From positions 647,876 to 711,875 of the forward strand of contig GL947594.1 of NCBI GenBank assembly GCA_000218705.1: DNA of 64,000 nt, written 5' to 3'. This document shows positions 54,599 through 64,000 of this stretch, piece after piece. This DNA comes from Prochlorococcus marinus bv. HNLC1 (lineage in GTDB: Bacteria; Cyanobacteriota; Cyanobacteriia; PCC-6307; Cyanobiaceae). How positions within the stretch are numbered: the first letter of the stretch is position 1; every line of letters starts with the position of its first letter. The notes beneath the pieces were generated by a model. That model saw nothing but the letters and a program-made list of their open reading frames with translations, searched no databases and had not been told where the DNA came from. The translations under genes and the position numbers were made by a program.

Positions 54599-55402
54599 AT
54601 GATAAAAAATAAAAAACAAAAAAATAAAATCATTTCTTTAGATAATGTTTCAATAAGTTATGGCTCTTTTGAGGTAGTTAAAAATATATTTTGTGACTTT
54701 AAAAAAGGCTGTATTACCTCTTTAATAGGCCCTTCTGGATGTGGAAAGTCTACAGTGTTACGCTCGCTCAATAGGATGAATGATCTAATTCCTAATTGTT
54801 CCTTAAAAGGAACGGTAATGTTTGATGGCATTAATATTTATGATAAAAAGATTGATCCTGTTGAAGTAAGAAGAAGGATAGGCATGGTATTTCAACAGCC
54901 TAACCCTTTTCCAAAATCTATATATGAAAATATTGCTTTTGGTGCCAGGATAAATGGTTATGTAGGAAATATGGATGAGCTTGTTGAAAATTCTTTGATC
55001 AAAGCAGCTTTATGGGATGAATGTAAGGATAAATTAGGTGATAGTGGCTATTCATTATCAGGCGGACAACAACAAAGATTATGCATAGCTAGAACGATTG
55101 CAATTGAGCCGCAAGTAATATTAATGGATGAACCTTGTTCAGCTTTAGATCCAATTTCAACTTTAAAAATTGAAGAGACAATGCACGAATTGAAAAAGAA
55201 TTTTACGATAATAATTGTCACTCATAATATGCAACAAGCACTTCGAGTTAGTGACATGACAGCATTCTTTAATGCCGTAGAATATGAAGACGGAGATGGG
55301 GGAAAGGTTGGCTACTTAGCAGAGTATGGCTCTACAAGCAAAATATTTAATTCACCTAAAGAAAAGACTACTCAGGAATATATATCTGGCAAATTTGGAT
55401 AA
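54599..55402 (+). CDS. pstB: phosphate ABC transporter ATP-binding protein
   Basis: 267 residues. Walker [23 protein letters not shown], which includes the PstB-specific Rxx[20 protein letters not shown], signature [14 protein letters not shown], Walker [14 protein letters not shown] and H-loop IIVTHN. It drives phosphate import with PstCA. Confidence 0.97.
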   Translation: MIKNKKQKNKIISLDNVSISYGSFEVVKNIFCDFKKGCITSLIGPSGCGKSTVLRSLNRMNDLIPNCSLKGTVMFDGINIYDKKIDPVEVRRRIGMVFQQPNPFPKSIYENIAFGARINGYVGNMDELVENSLIKAALWDECKDKLGDSGYSLSGGQQQRLCIARTIAIEPQVILMDEPCSALDPISTLKIEETMHELKKNFTIIIVTHNMQQALRVSDMTAFFNAVEYEDGDGGKVGYLAEYGSTSKIFNSPKEKTTQEYISGKFG

Positions 55403-55512
55403 TTAAATGTAAAAATTTTATTAGGTATTGAGGTAAAAACTACACTTTATTAGATCAATTTTTCTTGCTTTGTATGATTTATTAATTTAATCTAGATAAA
55501 TATTAATAATTA

Positions 55513-55647
55513 ATGGAGAAATCCAAAAATATTAAGTTTAATTTTTTTAAATTTATTAATACAGGTATTATTGGCCCCTTAATTAGTTTTGGTTTTTTAA
55601 CTTCTATTATTCTTTTTCTTGTAATATTTTTTGGAATTCAATATTAA
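55513..55647 (+). CDS. small membrane protein (44 aa)
   Basis: ATG 55513 to TAA 55647. A basic N terminus (MEKSKNIKFNFF) and one long hydrophobic helix, IIGPLISFGFLTSIILFLVI. Shape like a photosynthetic small subunit, but no family recognised. 110 bases after pstB on the same strand. Confidence 0.55.
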   Translation: MEKSKNIKFNFFKFINTGIIGPLISFGFLTSIILFLVIFFGIQY

Positions 55648-55717
55648 TGTAAAAAATGTACCTTTAACTAGACAAGTAGTATAAATACCTATATAGTGTG
55701 AAAAATAATTTTTTCCT

Positions 55718-55807
55718 TTGAATAACTTTCCTTATTTACCATTCATCATTTTTGCAGGGGCTTTAATAACAACTGCTACATTTGGATTACCTGTTTTTTA
55801 CTCTTAA
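55718..55807 (+). CDS. tiny membrane peptide (29 aa)
   Basis: TTG 55718 to TAA 55807. MNNFPYLPFIIFAGALITTA, then TFGLPVFYS: one hydrophobic helix. Start codon TTG and small size make it tentative, although the sequence is protein-like and follows another membrane-peptide gene. Confidence 0.45.
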   Translation: MNNFPYLPFIIFAGALITTATFGLPVFYS

Positions 55808-55965
55808 AAATAAGCTTATTGTTTTTTACATACTTTTATACAAATTAATTTTTATTATGTAAAAAATTTTATTTGACTTTTAAAAAAAAAGAGTAAATAT
55901 ATTAATGTAATCAATAAAATTTCTTTATTACATCATTTTTAATTGATCCAACTAATAAATTAAAT

Positions 55966-56118
55966 ATGAACAAAACTCAGGAACAGTTAGAAAAACTTAG
56001 AAAAGTTGCTGAATTATCTTTAAATAAGACAGAAGAGCTTCAAAAAGTATTAGCTCAAATAGAAGCACTTATGTCAAATACTGAGCTACAAGAAGTTTCA
56101 AAGAAGAAGAAAGATTAG
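55966..56118 (+). CDS. small coiled-coil protein (50 aa)
   Basis: ATG 55966 to TAG 56118. MNKTQEQLEKLRKVAELSLN, then KTEELQKVLAQIEALMSNTE: a continuous amphipathic helix with heptad-like Leu spacing and a Lys-rich end. Soluble. Family unknown. Confidence 0.6.
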   Translation: MNKTQEQLEKLRKVAELSLNKTEELQKVLAQIEALMSNTELQEVSKKKKD

Positions 56119-56533
56119 TTAAATTTTATAATTATATATTCAATAAAAGAGTGAAAAAATTTTTTTTACAAAAATGTGGAAAAACTTGTGGAAAAAATCT
56201 TTAAAAGTCTTTCTTTTTTTTGGACTCACTAACAAAAGGAAAAAAATTATTAAAAATTTTTAAATTAATATTTCTAATAAAAATAATTTTTTTCAATTAA
56301 AATTTTAATTAGGTAAACTTATAATTTTATCTCTTAAAAAAATTTTTTTCTATATTATATTTTATTACTTTAATAATTCTTTAGATAATTTCTTTTATTG
56401 ACATAAAATAGCTAATAAAAATTAGATAATAAATTATTACTTTTATGTAAAGCTCTTAAAATTAATTTTAAGTGAAATTACTTAATAAAAAGCAAAAATA
56501 AGCAATTTATTTGTCAATAATGTATCAGAAATG
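56119..56533. other. non-coding region with tandem DnaA-box-like 12-mers
   Basis: TGTGGAAAA occurs at 56175-56183 and 56187-56195, a 12-base period (TGTGGAAAAACT then TGTGGAAAAAAT). The same TTTTCCACA sequence is the usual cyanobacterial DnaA-box form. The remaining sequence is very AT-rich with A/T runs. No gene seen. Confidence 0.45.
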
Positions 56534-56833
56534 TTAATTATTTAGTGTTCTGTTAATTTCTTTTTTGCATACATTTACATTAAATGATTGTATGGTTTTC
56601 ATTTGTAAACCACTTTTCTCTGATACTTCAACCTTTGCATTACATTCATCCTGTTTATAAGCCATGTAGCTTGGACTAATCAATTTTATATCATTTATTT
56701 TTGAATTAATATTTTTATATTCTTTCATTATTAATGTTAATGCTTCAATTTCTACAGAAAATGAATCATTTGGGTAGACATATAATGGCAATATAAATAA
56801 TGTGGAAAAAATCGAGAAAATTAACTTTTTCAT
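56534..56833 (-). CDS. exported hypothetical protein (99 aa)
   Basis: A signal peptide of about 22 residues, MKKLIFSIFSTLFILPLYVY, precedes a mature region with two cysteines (DECNAKVEV, NVCKKEI) that could form a disulfide in the periplasm. Family unknown. Confidence 0.6.
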   Translation of the reverse strand: MKKLIFSIFSTLFILPLYVYPNDSFSVEIEALTLIMKEYKNINSKINDIKLISPSYMAYKQDECNAKVEVSEKSGLQMKTIQSFNVNVCKKEINRTLNN

Positions 56834-57025
56834 AACAATATTTATAGTTTATTTTTTTATAACGCAAATTCCTTTATAGGAACATAGGTATATTTGTACC
56901 AATTATATTTACTTTATGAATTTAAGTTTTTTAAAAATATATTTGATTTAACTTTTTATGTTTTTTAATATTTATTAGATCTTATTTTTATATTTAATTA
57001 TTTATCGAACTTTATCTAAAATTAT

Positions 57026-57685
57026 CTAACTAATTTCAACAATATTATTTTCAGAAATTAATGCCCATTTCTTAAAATGTTTTTTACACAAAAAACCACC
57101 AGTCAGATCGCCAAAGGATGGTAGATATAGATTATTGTTAAATGAATCAAAAGCAAAACATTTAAAAGAAAGTTGATCTTGGTTATTTCTTAAAATTAAT
57201 TTTGGGTGATAATGTCCACAAATATTTAATGTATTATTGTCTTTTTTAGTAATTGGTTCATGAGTAAACAGAAGATTTAATGATTTTTTTTCTTTTAAGT
57301 AAGAAATATTACTTATTTGACAACCTTTATCATGATTTCCTTCTATTAATTCAATTTTATTTTCAAAAATTTTAAAAAGTCTTTCCACTTTATAAATTAG
57401 ATTTTTATTTAGGGAATACTTACTATGAAATAAATCACCTAAAATGACTAACTTTCTTGGTTTGAATTGATTTATTAATTTATAAATTCGATTTATATTA
57501 TTTTCGTCTTCATTATTTGTTAGAGGAATACCATTCAATTGAAAATACTCTGCTTTCCCAATATGTATATCACTTATTAGCAATTCTCTTGTTAAGGGAA
57601 TAAATAAAGCTTGACTAGCATAAAGTTCTAATTTTGTACCATTCCAAGAAAAATTAATATAAGGGCATGTTTTATTATTTTTCAT
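57026..57685 (-). CDS. pdeM: ligase-associated phosphoesterase PdeM
   Basis: 219 residues. Calcineurin-like motifs: LISDIHIGKAEYF (Asp-x-His), LVILGDLFHSK (GD), IEGNHDKG (GNHD), THEP and CGHYHP (GHxH). It is the last gene of the ligase-associated DNA repair cluster and its start overlaps the helicase 3' end by 11 bases. Confidence 0.9.
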   Translation of the reverse strand: MKNNKTCPYINFSWNGTKLELYASQALFIPLTRELLISDIHIGKAEYFQLNGIPLTNNEDENNINRIYKLINQFKPRKLVILGDLFHSKYSLNKNLIYKVERLFKIFENKIELIEGNHDKGCQISNISYLKEKKSLNLLFTHEPITKKDNNTLNICGHYHPKLILRNNQDQLSFKCFAFDSFNNNLYLPSFGDLTGGFLCKKHFKKWALISENNIVEIS

Positions 57686-60155
57686 ACGATTTTATTAATT
57701 TATTTACTCTTTCTTCTATAGTTTCATTACTTAATGTATTATTTAATCTTTCTACAAGTAATGGAAATGCAAATGGGCTAGGACTATTTGTCTCATTAAG
57801 AATAAGATCTAATTTACTCATTCTTTGAAGACAGGAATTAATTCGGTCAATTTCTAATTGATTTTTTTTAACTTCTTCGTATGACTGTTTTAAGTAATAA
57901 ATGATTATTTTCATACTTATTAAAAACTTCAAATAATAAATTTGAGCTAATGATTAATTGATTAGATGTTTTTAATTTAGATGGATTATTGTTATTAATT
58001 AAGCCACTTATTTGAGCAATATTTTTAAAATTATTTTTAGTTAATTCTGAAAAATTTATTGCACTTTCTAAATCTTTTGCCAAATTTTTACTACTCATAA
58101 AATAAGATAAATAATTATTTAATAATGAAAAATCATAGTTTTCTGTTGAAGTTATACTAAAGCCAAAATCATTTGAGGTTATGCTGAAGGTGGCTTTATT
58201 TAGATTCGCATATCTTAGTGCCCATAAGAATGCAATACCTTCATTAACAAATTTTCCTTCTAAGGGAAAAACAAATAATGTTTTAAACCCTTTATAAGAA
58301 TAAATTTCTGTAAGTAATTGTTTCTCCCTTGGGATATTGGAAATTTCCTTCTGCTTTTCTAATATAGGTAATAAGGATTTCAATTCCTCATTCACAAATT
58401 CCTTTGAAGCTAAATAATTCATTTGTAAGACTTATTTCTTTTCTTATATTTTTACTGAGAAGATCAGATATAACCATTTGTCCTCCAATCCAAGCAGGGA
58501 TCATTGAACTTTTTTGGGAAGACTTTTTTACATATAAAATATTATCTCTAATTTTTATAAATTCGAGCATTTTTCCAGCAAAGAAAAAAGTATCACCAAT
58601 CTTTAATTTAGAAGCAAAATTTTCTTCCAAACTTCCTAATGATTTTCCTTTTATGTATTTAACTATTACTGATTTATCACTCGTAATTGTTCCAATATTA
58701 AATTTATGAATTCTAATTAATGTTTTATCTTTTACTATATATTTAAAATTATTTTTATTATTAAATTCATAATTTTTTTCTATCTTTTTGTATTTTGGAT
58801 AGGCTTTAAGACATCTTCCCCCATATTCCAAAAAGTCTAGGCACCAATTCCAATCTTCATCTTTTAAATTTCTGTAACTAAGGCAATTTTTTATTCTTTC
58901 TTTTTCTATATTTGGATCAAAACCTGGTCCACAAGCAAGAGTTACTAAATGCTGTAAAAGTACATCATATGATAATTCAGGAATATTTATTTTTTCTGTA
59001 ATGCCCTTATTTATTAACCTTCGCATAGCACTTACTTCTAATAATTCAAGAGCATTTGTTGGCATGAATAATATTTTTGATATACCTCCTGGTTTATGTG
59101 CACTCCTACCAGCTCTTTGTATAAGACGACCTATGTTTTTAGCACTTCCTATTTGAACGATTTGATCAACTGGTTGAAAATCTACTCCTAAATCAAGAGA
59201 GCTAGTACAAACTACCCATTTTATACTTCCCTCTTTTACTCCTTCTTCAACTAATTTTCTATCTTCTTTATCTAATGAACCATGATGAAGTGCAATATTA
59301 TCTTCCATTTCTGGGTTGAAATATCTTAGACATTGAAACCACCTTTCAGATTGATTCCTTGTATTTGTAAATATTAATGTACTTTTACTTTTATCAATTT
59401 CTTTTATAAGTGATTTATGACTTTTAATTCCTAAATGTCCACTCCATGGGAATGTACCAATTTTATCTGGAATAACACTCTTTATTTCGATGCTTTTGAC
59501 TATATTACTTTTAATTATTTTAGGCTGTTTATAACTTAATCCTAATATTGAACTAGCGGCCTCTTCTATATTCCCAATAGTTGCACTCATAGCCCATATT
59601 TGAATATTTTGATTATTTCCTCTTAGCCAACTTAAAGCTAGTTCACATTGATTACCTCTTTTACAACCCATTAATTCATGCCATTCGTCGATAATAATTG
59701 AAAATAAATTAGTAAATAATTTATTTGCTTCTTTATTTGCAATTAATAAAGTTAAGTGATTCAGGAGTTGTTATTAAGATGTTAGGAGGTTTAATTATTT
59801 GCTTTCTCTTTTCATAATTAGAAGTATCACCATTTCTAATCCCTACTGAAATATTGGCATCGAAAAATTGAATAGCGTTAATTATGGATTTTTTTAAATC
59901 TCTACTTAAAGCCTTTAATGGAGTAACTAATAAAATATTTATACCTTTTGAAAAATTTTGTTCTTTTAATTTTAAAAGTGGACCCATTAAGGCAGCATAA
60001 GTTTTACCACAGCCTGTTGGAACTTGTATAATTCCACTTTCACCTCTTGAATAAGAATCCCAAGCCTCAATCTGAAAGTCTAATGGTTGCCAATTGTTTT
60101 TCTTGAAAAATTTCCTAATATAATTCTCTGAATCTTTTTCATATAATTTTTTCAT
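57675..60155 (-). CDS. ligase-associated DEXH-box helicase, broken by three frameshifts
   Basis: Total span about 826 codons, the family size. Part 1 (60155-59733): Walker A VPTGCGKTYAAL, TPLKALSRDL, ITTPESL. A frame change near 59753 leads to LLIANKEANKLFTNLFSIIIDEWHELMG (DEWH box). The next part (to 58388) has SATIG, HHGSLDKEDRK, CTSSLDLGVDF and RLIQRAGRSAHKPGG. A second break near 58415 leads to YLASKEFVNEELKSL, and a third near 57893 to KQSYEEVKKNQLEID. Each looks like one extra A on the coding strand. It unwinds DNA in a repair pathway with the adjacent ligase and nucleases. Confidence 0.85.
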
Positions 60156-60157
60156 AA

Positions 60158-61792
60158 TTAATTCCTTATCATCCTCTTTGCATTTTCTAAACTATCTGCA
60201 TCCTTTATATTTTTATCTTTTCTCCATCTGGTTATTCTCGGAAATCTCAATGCAATTCCTGATTTATGACGTTTAGAAATTTGTATATTATCAAATGAAA
60301 TTTCAAATACTAATTCAGGCTTAACAGATCTTACTGGTCCATATCTTTCTAATGTATTTTTTCTAATCCATTTATCTAATTCTCTGATTTCTTCATTATT
60401 AAGTCCTGAATAAGCATTTGCAAATTTAACAAGTTTATTATTTTCCCAAATAGCAAAACTATAGTCAGTATATAAATCTGCCCTTTTACCACTTCCTGGT
60501 TTCGCATAAATTAAAACCCCATCAAGTTGCATAGGATCAATTTTATATTTCCACCAGTTACCTTTCTTTCTTCCAGGTAAATATTTAGAATTTTTATTTT
60601 TTATAACTAAACCTTCTGTCTTAATATTCCTAGCAGAATTTTTTGCTTCTTCTAGCTCTTCCCAATTATTAATTTTAAGCAATTTTGTGATTTTTATCTT
60701 TCTAGAGTTATTATTTTGATCTTCTGAGATTGAATTATAGAATTTTTCTTCAAGAATATTTCTTCTCTCACTTAAGATTTTACTTCTTATATCATTTCCA
60801 TTCATTTCTAAAATATCATAAGCTATAAAAACTACAGGTAAATCTTTTTGTATTTTTGCAGAGGGTGATTTCCTTCCAAGTCTCTTCTGTAATAATGAAA
60901 ATTCTTTGGGGCAGTTTTTAATTTCATCCCAAATTAAAATTTCTCCATCTAAAACAAAGTCATTTTTAAAATCTGATATTATTTTTATTAATTCAGGAAA
61001 AGTTTTATTAACTAACTCCTCTCCTCTTGTCCATATTGATATATTATTAGATCTTTTTATTATTTGACTTCTAATGCCATCCCATTTTGATTCAAATTGA
61101 TATTGATTTATTGATGTTGTTTCCTTTATTTTTTCATCAAATGTATTGGCTAATTGAAAAGGGTATGGTTTATAGGCAAGTTCTTTTTGTTCTAATTTTT
61201 GATTAATTAAAAAGATATATGTTTCTTCAATTGGATCAAAATCACCCATTAGCCTATGAAGAATTATAGACTCATCTATTCCAATCATATTTGATATTGC
61301 TTTTGTAACAAGACCTTTAGAGACTCCTATCCTGAATGAACCTGTAAGAATTTTATTAAAAATTAATTGATTATCATTTGTGGTTTTTTCCCATAAAAGT
61401 TTAATTTGAGATTTTTTCTGAGGTTCTTCTAGTTTGGATAAATTTGGTAATATTTTATTTAATAATTGATCTAGAGATATATCTTCTTTAATATCTTTTT
61501 TTAATAAATTATCTTGTAAAAGTAAAGAAATAACTTCTGCTGAATCTCCAACTTTTGCATAACATGTTTCTATTAACCATATAGGCATTTTATAAATATC
61601 TGCATAATACTCTCTAAGTGATTTACCACTTATAAATCTTTTATTCCTCTTACCTATTAATAAATATATTGTCAAAATATTATTTAAGTTACTACTGGAT
61701 TTAAAATATTTAGTTAAAGAATTAATTTTTTTATTAATACTATTATTTGAATCTAATTCTTCAAATAATTTAGAAAATTTATTAAGGCTCAT
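60158..61792 (-). CDS. ATP-dependent DNA ligase
   Basis: 544 residues, intact. N-terminal helical domain, then motif I ESKWDGIRSQI with the adenylated Lys in KWDG, LDGEILIWD (motif III region), EGLVIKNKNSKY (motif IV) and NWWKYKIDPMQLDGV (motif V). OB-fold end: SFDNIQISKRHKSGIALRFPRI. Seals nicks with ATP. Its stop is 3 bases from the helicase start; the start overlaps the nuclease stop by 4 bases. Confidence 0.95.
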   Translation of the reverse strand: MSLNKFSKLFEELDSNNSINKKINSLTKYFKSSSNLNNILTIYLLIGKRNKRFISGKSLREYYADIYKMPIWLIETCYAKVGDSAEVISLLLQDNLLKKDIKEDISLDQLLNKILPNLSKLEEPQKKSQIKLLWEKTTNDNQLIFNKILTGSFRIGVSKGLVTKAISNMIGIDESIILHRLMGDFDPIEETYIFLINQKLEQKELAYKPYPFQLANTFDEKIKETTSINQYQFESKWDGIRSQIIKRSNNISIWTRGEELVNKTFPELIKIISDFKNDFVLDGEILIWDEIKNCPKEFSLLQKRLGRKSPSAKIQKDLPVVFIAYDILEMNGNDIRSKILSERRNILEEKFYNSISEDQNNNSRKIKITKLLKINNWEELEEAKNSARNIKTEGLVIKNKNSKYLPGRKKGNWWKYKIDPMQLDGVLIYAKPGSGKRADLYTDYSFAIWENNKLVKFANAYSGLNNEEIRELDKWIRKNTLERYGPVRSVKPELVFEISFDNIQISKRHKSGIALRFPRITRWRKDKNIKDADSLENAKRMIRN

Positions 61793-62802
61793 TTCACTTC
61801 TTTTAGTTGTTTAATATTAAGATCTTCTTTATCTCTAAGAAAGTTAGCTAACGATTCTCCATCTCCATGATTAAGAAAAACTCTTTTTGCTTTAGATTCT
61901 TTTATTGTTTTGATTAAGCCATTCCAATCTGCATGATCAGAAATAATAAATCCCTTATCAAAGCCAGATCTTTTTTTTAACGCTCTTATAGACATCCAAC
62001 CACTTGCGAAACCAGTTTGCACCCTTTTAAATTTTTTCAGAAAATTTTTATTGTTTAATGATGGTGGAAGTAATAATAAACTATTTTTAAGATTATTTAT
62101 TTCTAAGTCCTTATCATAAACCTTTGTTTCTGCAAGTTCTATTCCAAGGCTTTTGTAGATTACATTCATTTTTTCAATGCTTTTATGTACATAAATATTT
62201 TTAAAGTTCTGGCTATTTAGCTCACTTAATAATCTTTGAGCTTTACCCAAGGAATAACAAAAGAGAATTGATGTTGAATCTTCAGATTGAGTAACCCATT
62301 TTGTAATATAATCTATAACTTTGTTTGTTGATTCCCAATTGAATATAGGAAGTCCGAATGTTGATTCGCATATTAAGAAATCAGTTTTTAATTTCTCATA
62401 ACTTTTGCAAGTTTTATCTTTTTGTCTCTTAAGATCACTAGTAATTAACCATATCTCAGAACCTGCCTTTATCTTTATTTGAGATGAACCTAAAATATGC
62501 CCAGAGGGATGTAGTGAAAAATTTATTCCATTAATTAAAAATTCTTTATCATAATCAATAGTTTTTAAATTTAGATTATTTCCAAATCTTTTTCTTAATA
62601 ATAATCCAGTTTCAATTGAACAAATATATTCTCTACATCCATTTGTGAAGTGATCAGAATGAGCATGAGTTATTATTGCTTTTTCAACTGGTTTATAGGG
62701 ATCTATCCAAGTATTGGCTGATTCGCAATATAATCCATTAATTTTTTGTGTAATTAAATTTTGTTTAGAATTTATCAATCGATTTAATCGAAATTCATAC
62801 AA
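61789..62802 (-). CDS. ligase-associated MBL-fold exonuclease
   Basis: 337 residues. Metal site ITHAHSDHF (HxHxDH), LHPSGHILGSSQ, LITSDLKRQKDK, LNHGD. This beta-CASP-like architecture matches the ligase-associated DNA damage response exonuclease. First gene of the four-gene cluster, overlapping the ligase gene by 4 bases. Confidence 0.92.
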   Translation of the reverse strand: MYEFRLNRLINSKQNLITQKINGLYCESANTWIDPYKPVEKAIITHAHSDHFTNGCREYICSIETGLLLRKRFGNNLNLKTIDYDKEFLINGINFSLHPSGHILGSSQIKIKAGSEIWLITSDLKRQKDKTCKSYEKLKTDFLICESTFGLPIFNWESTNKVIDYITKWVTQSEDSTSILFCYSLGKAQRLLSELNSQNFKNIYVHKSIEKMNVIYKSLGIELAETKVYDKDLEINNLKNSLLLLPPSLNNKNFLKKFKRVQTGFASGWMSIRALKKRSGFDKGFIISDHADWNGLIKTIKESKAKRVFLNHGDGESLANFLRDKEDLNIKQLKEVK

Positions 62803-62816
62803 ATTAATTTAGCTAA

Positions 62817-63227
62817 TTATGCCCAAGCTTGTTTGGTCAGAGATATTATAGATATCATGATTAAAATTCCAATAACAAATTGATTACTCCACTTTTTCAT
62901 AAATAAAGATAATTGAAATTCCTTGTAAACTTTAGCTATTGGATTTATATCAATAATATTTTCTGTAGTTTCAATATTGGATTTACTTTCTTTCTTCCTC
63001 AACTCATTTATTAAATTTAGTTCACAATTAGCTATCTCTTCCATATAACTAAGAACATTATTATCTTTCTGATTTAATAGATTAATTACTATTTCTAAAT
63101 TATTTTTATTTTCATTAATAAAATTCTGAACAATTTGTTCGGAACTTTGACCTCTTTTAATCTTTTCTATCAATCTTTGCTTGGACCAAGATTTATCTAG
63201 AATATTTAAAACCTCGTAGTTATTCAT
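62817..63227 (-). CDS. hypothetical protein with C-terminal membrane anchor (136 aa)
   Basis: A soluble, Asn/Lys/Glu-rich helical region (about 1-105) is followed by one membrane helix near the end (NQFVIGILIMISIISLT). Probably tail-anchored. Lies 14 bases before the nuclease gene on the same strand, so it may be the first member of the repair operon, or only a neighbour. Confidence 0.6.
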   Translation of the reverse strand: MNNYEVLNILDKSWSKQRLIEKIKRGQSSEQIVQNFINENKNNLEIVINLLNQKDNNVLSYMEEIANCELNLINELRKKESKSNIETTENIIDINPIAKVYKEFQLSLFMKKWSNQFVIGILIMISIISLTKQAWA

Positions 63228-63317
63228 GATTAAGTAATTTTACTTATGATATCTAAAAATATGTTTTAAACGTGATTTATACGAGTTATTATTCAAATAT
63301 ATTGTAAAATTTTATAT

Positions 63318-63602
63318 TTATTTTATTAATCTATTAGGAAAATATTTATTATTTGTAGATTTGATAGTAAATTCCTTTTTTTTACTTGTCTCATTTAATG
63401 AATCAATCTTTATATCTATAACCTCATTAGCTACATTTTTCCCGTTATTGAAGTAAGTTTTAATTTTTTCTTCCTCTTTATTGTCTAACCTCTTGGATGC
63501 TCCTTTGGCATAAATTCCAATTTCGTTGCATGCTTTAATAACTTTCTTGGCATCTATGCCAAGATCTTTAGAAATCAAATGAATAGGTTTTTTTTCCGAC
63601 AT
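63318..63602 (-). CDS. IF2_N-domain small protein (94 aa)
   Basis: KPIHLISKDLGIDAKKVIKACNEIGIYAKGASKRLDNKEEEKI matches the IF2_N domain found at the N terminus of initiation factor IF-2 and in some RNA-binding proteins. The rest is a charged disordered tail. There is no GTPase domain, so it is a free-standing IF2_N-like protein. Function unknown; a nucleic-acid-binding role is plausible. Confidence 0.75.
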   Translation of the reverse strand: MSEKKPIHLISKDLGIDAKKVIKACNEIGIYAKGASKRLDNKEEEKIKTYFNNGKNVANEVIDIKIDSLNETSKKKEFTIKSTNNKYFPNRLIK

Positions 63603-63683
63603 TAATTATTGAATATTAATTAGATTATATCTCTTATCCCTAATATTTCTACTTTATTTTCATTCAATACTTATTAATTTTCG

Positions 63684-64000
63684 CTAATCATTATTTTTTT
63701 TTAGATTAAATTCTCTTTTCATCGTTGGATTATTATAAGTTAATTTTTTAATAGTTAGATCTTGTGATTTTATATTAGCTCTCTGCAGATGTTGTTCTGA
63801 TAAAAGTAATGCCTCTTTTGTCTTCTCAAGATTTCTAATCGTTTTATCAATACCCAATATTGCATCTTTAAATCTATCAGAAGCAAGCCTAACATTATTT
63901 CCAACCGCATACTTAAATTGATTTAGAGTACTCTCGAAATTTGTTATGTCTAATTTTTTAGCCTTTTCAATTTCTAGCTCACGTTTATATTTTAATGACT
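63684..64000 (-). CDS. DUF2130 protein, C-terminal part, cut by the window edge
   Basis: An open frame of 105 codons runs off the right end and stops at 63684. It contains ELEIEKAKKLDITNFESTLN, VRLASDRFKDAILGIDKTI, and ends LTIKKLTYNNPTMKREF, the typical end of DUF2130 (coiled-coil, nuclease-like) proteins. Partial, so the rest cannot be seen. Confidence 0.75.
   Translation of the reverse strand, partial: SLKYKRELEIEKAKKLDITNFESTLNQFKYAVGNNVRLASDRFKDAILGIDKTIRNLEKTKEALLLSEQHLQRANIKSQDLTIKKLTYNNPTMKREFNLKKNND

Noticed and set aside
1-64000. tRNA, rRNA, CRISPR arrays, insertion sequences
   Set aside because: No T-loop-like GGTTCRAATC cloverleaf, regularly spaced identical repeats, or transposase motifs were found by reading.

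Overview
The window looks like a chromosome segment of a high-light-adapted Prochlorococcus. It is very AT-rich and densely coded with short intergenic gaps. It carries several genes for tiny high-light-inducible (Hli) proteins ending in TGQIIPG, a B12-dependent ribonucleotide reductase, a 6S RNA next to purK, and many sub-100-residue proteins typical of these cyanobacteria. No tRNA, rRNA, insertion sequence or CRISPR array was seen.

Layout. 0-3.2 kb: small unknown genes, a probable tyrosine-recombinase remnant and a 32-bp perfect hairpin. 3.2-27 kb: mostly core genes: nrdJ, a methyltransferase, prfC, a CPP1/DnaJ-like membrane protein, hslO, an ABC ATPase, rsmE, a DUF92 (VTE6-like) protein, aspC followed directly by a phnD-phnC-phnE phosphonate/phosphite transporter, a family-4 UDG-like protein, ispG, a carboxyl-terminal protease, nadA with a divergent phosphoesterase, a TPM/Psb32 protein, a MidA-like methyltransferase, aroB, purK and 6S RNA. 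27.3-41.2 kb: an accessory island of small genes, including a tightly packed hli cluster (28.7-29.8 kb), many single-membrane-span peptides, an SDR, a glutamine amidotransferase, a Yfr1-like sRNA and three loci with very strong Shine-Dalgarno sequences in front of tiny ORFs, each ending in an intrinsic terminator. 41.2-47.7 kb: zinc homeostasis: znuB, zur, znuC, znuA, a CobW-type GTPase and a WD40 protein, with two Zur-box-like palindromes. 47.8-55.4 kb: a potassium-channel-like protein, then phosphate uptake (pstS, pstCAB) with an arsenate-resistance module (arsJ, GAPDH, arsR) lying between pstS and pstCAB. 57-62.8 kb: a four-gene DNA-repair operon: MBL-fold exonuclease, ATP-dependent DNA ligase, DEXH helicase and PdeM phosphoesterase. 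The right edge cuts a DUF2130 gene.

Two themes stand out. First, the ZnuA-like protein contains two tandem copies of an unfamiliar ~125-residue domain between His-rich linkers, and the neighbouring CobW GTPase contains one diverged copy. A shared module in a predicted exported zinc-binding protein and a cytoplasmic zinc GTPase of the same Zur-type locus is the best candidate here for an undescribed system. Second, several otherwise intact genes (nrdJ, phnD, the amidotransferase, and the helicase three times) are broken by single-base indels, mostly in short homopolymers. nrdJ is the only ribonucleotide reductase seen here and is probably essential, so at least some of these breaks are likely sequence errors; the helicase could be truly decaying.
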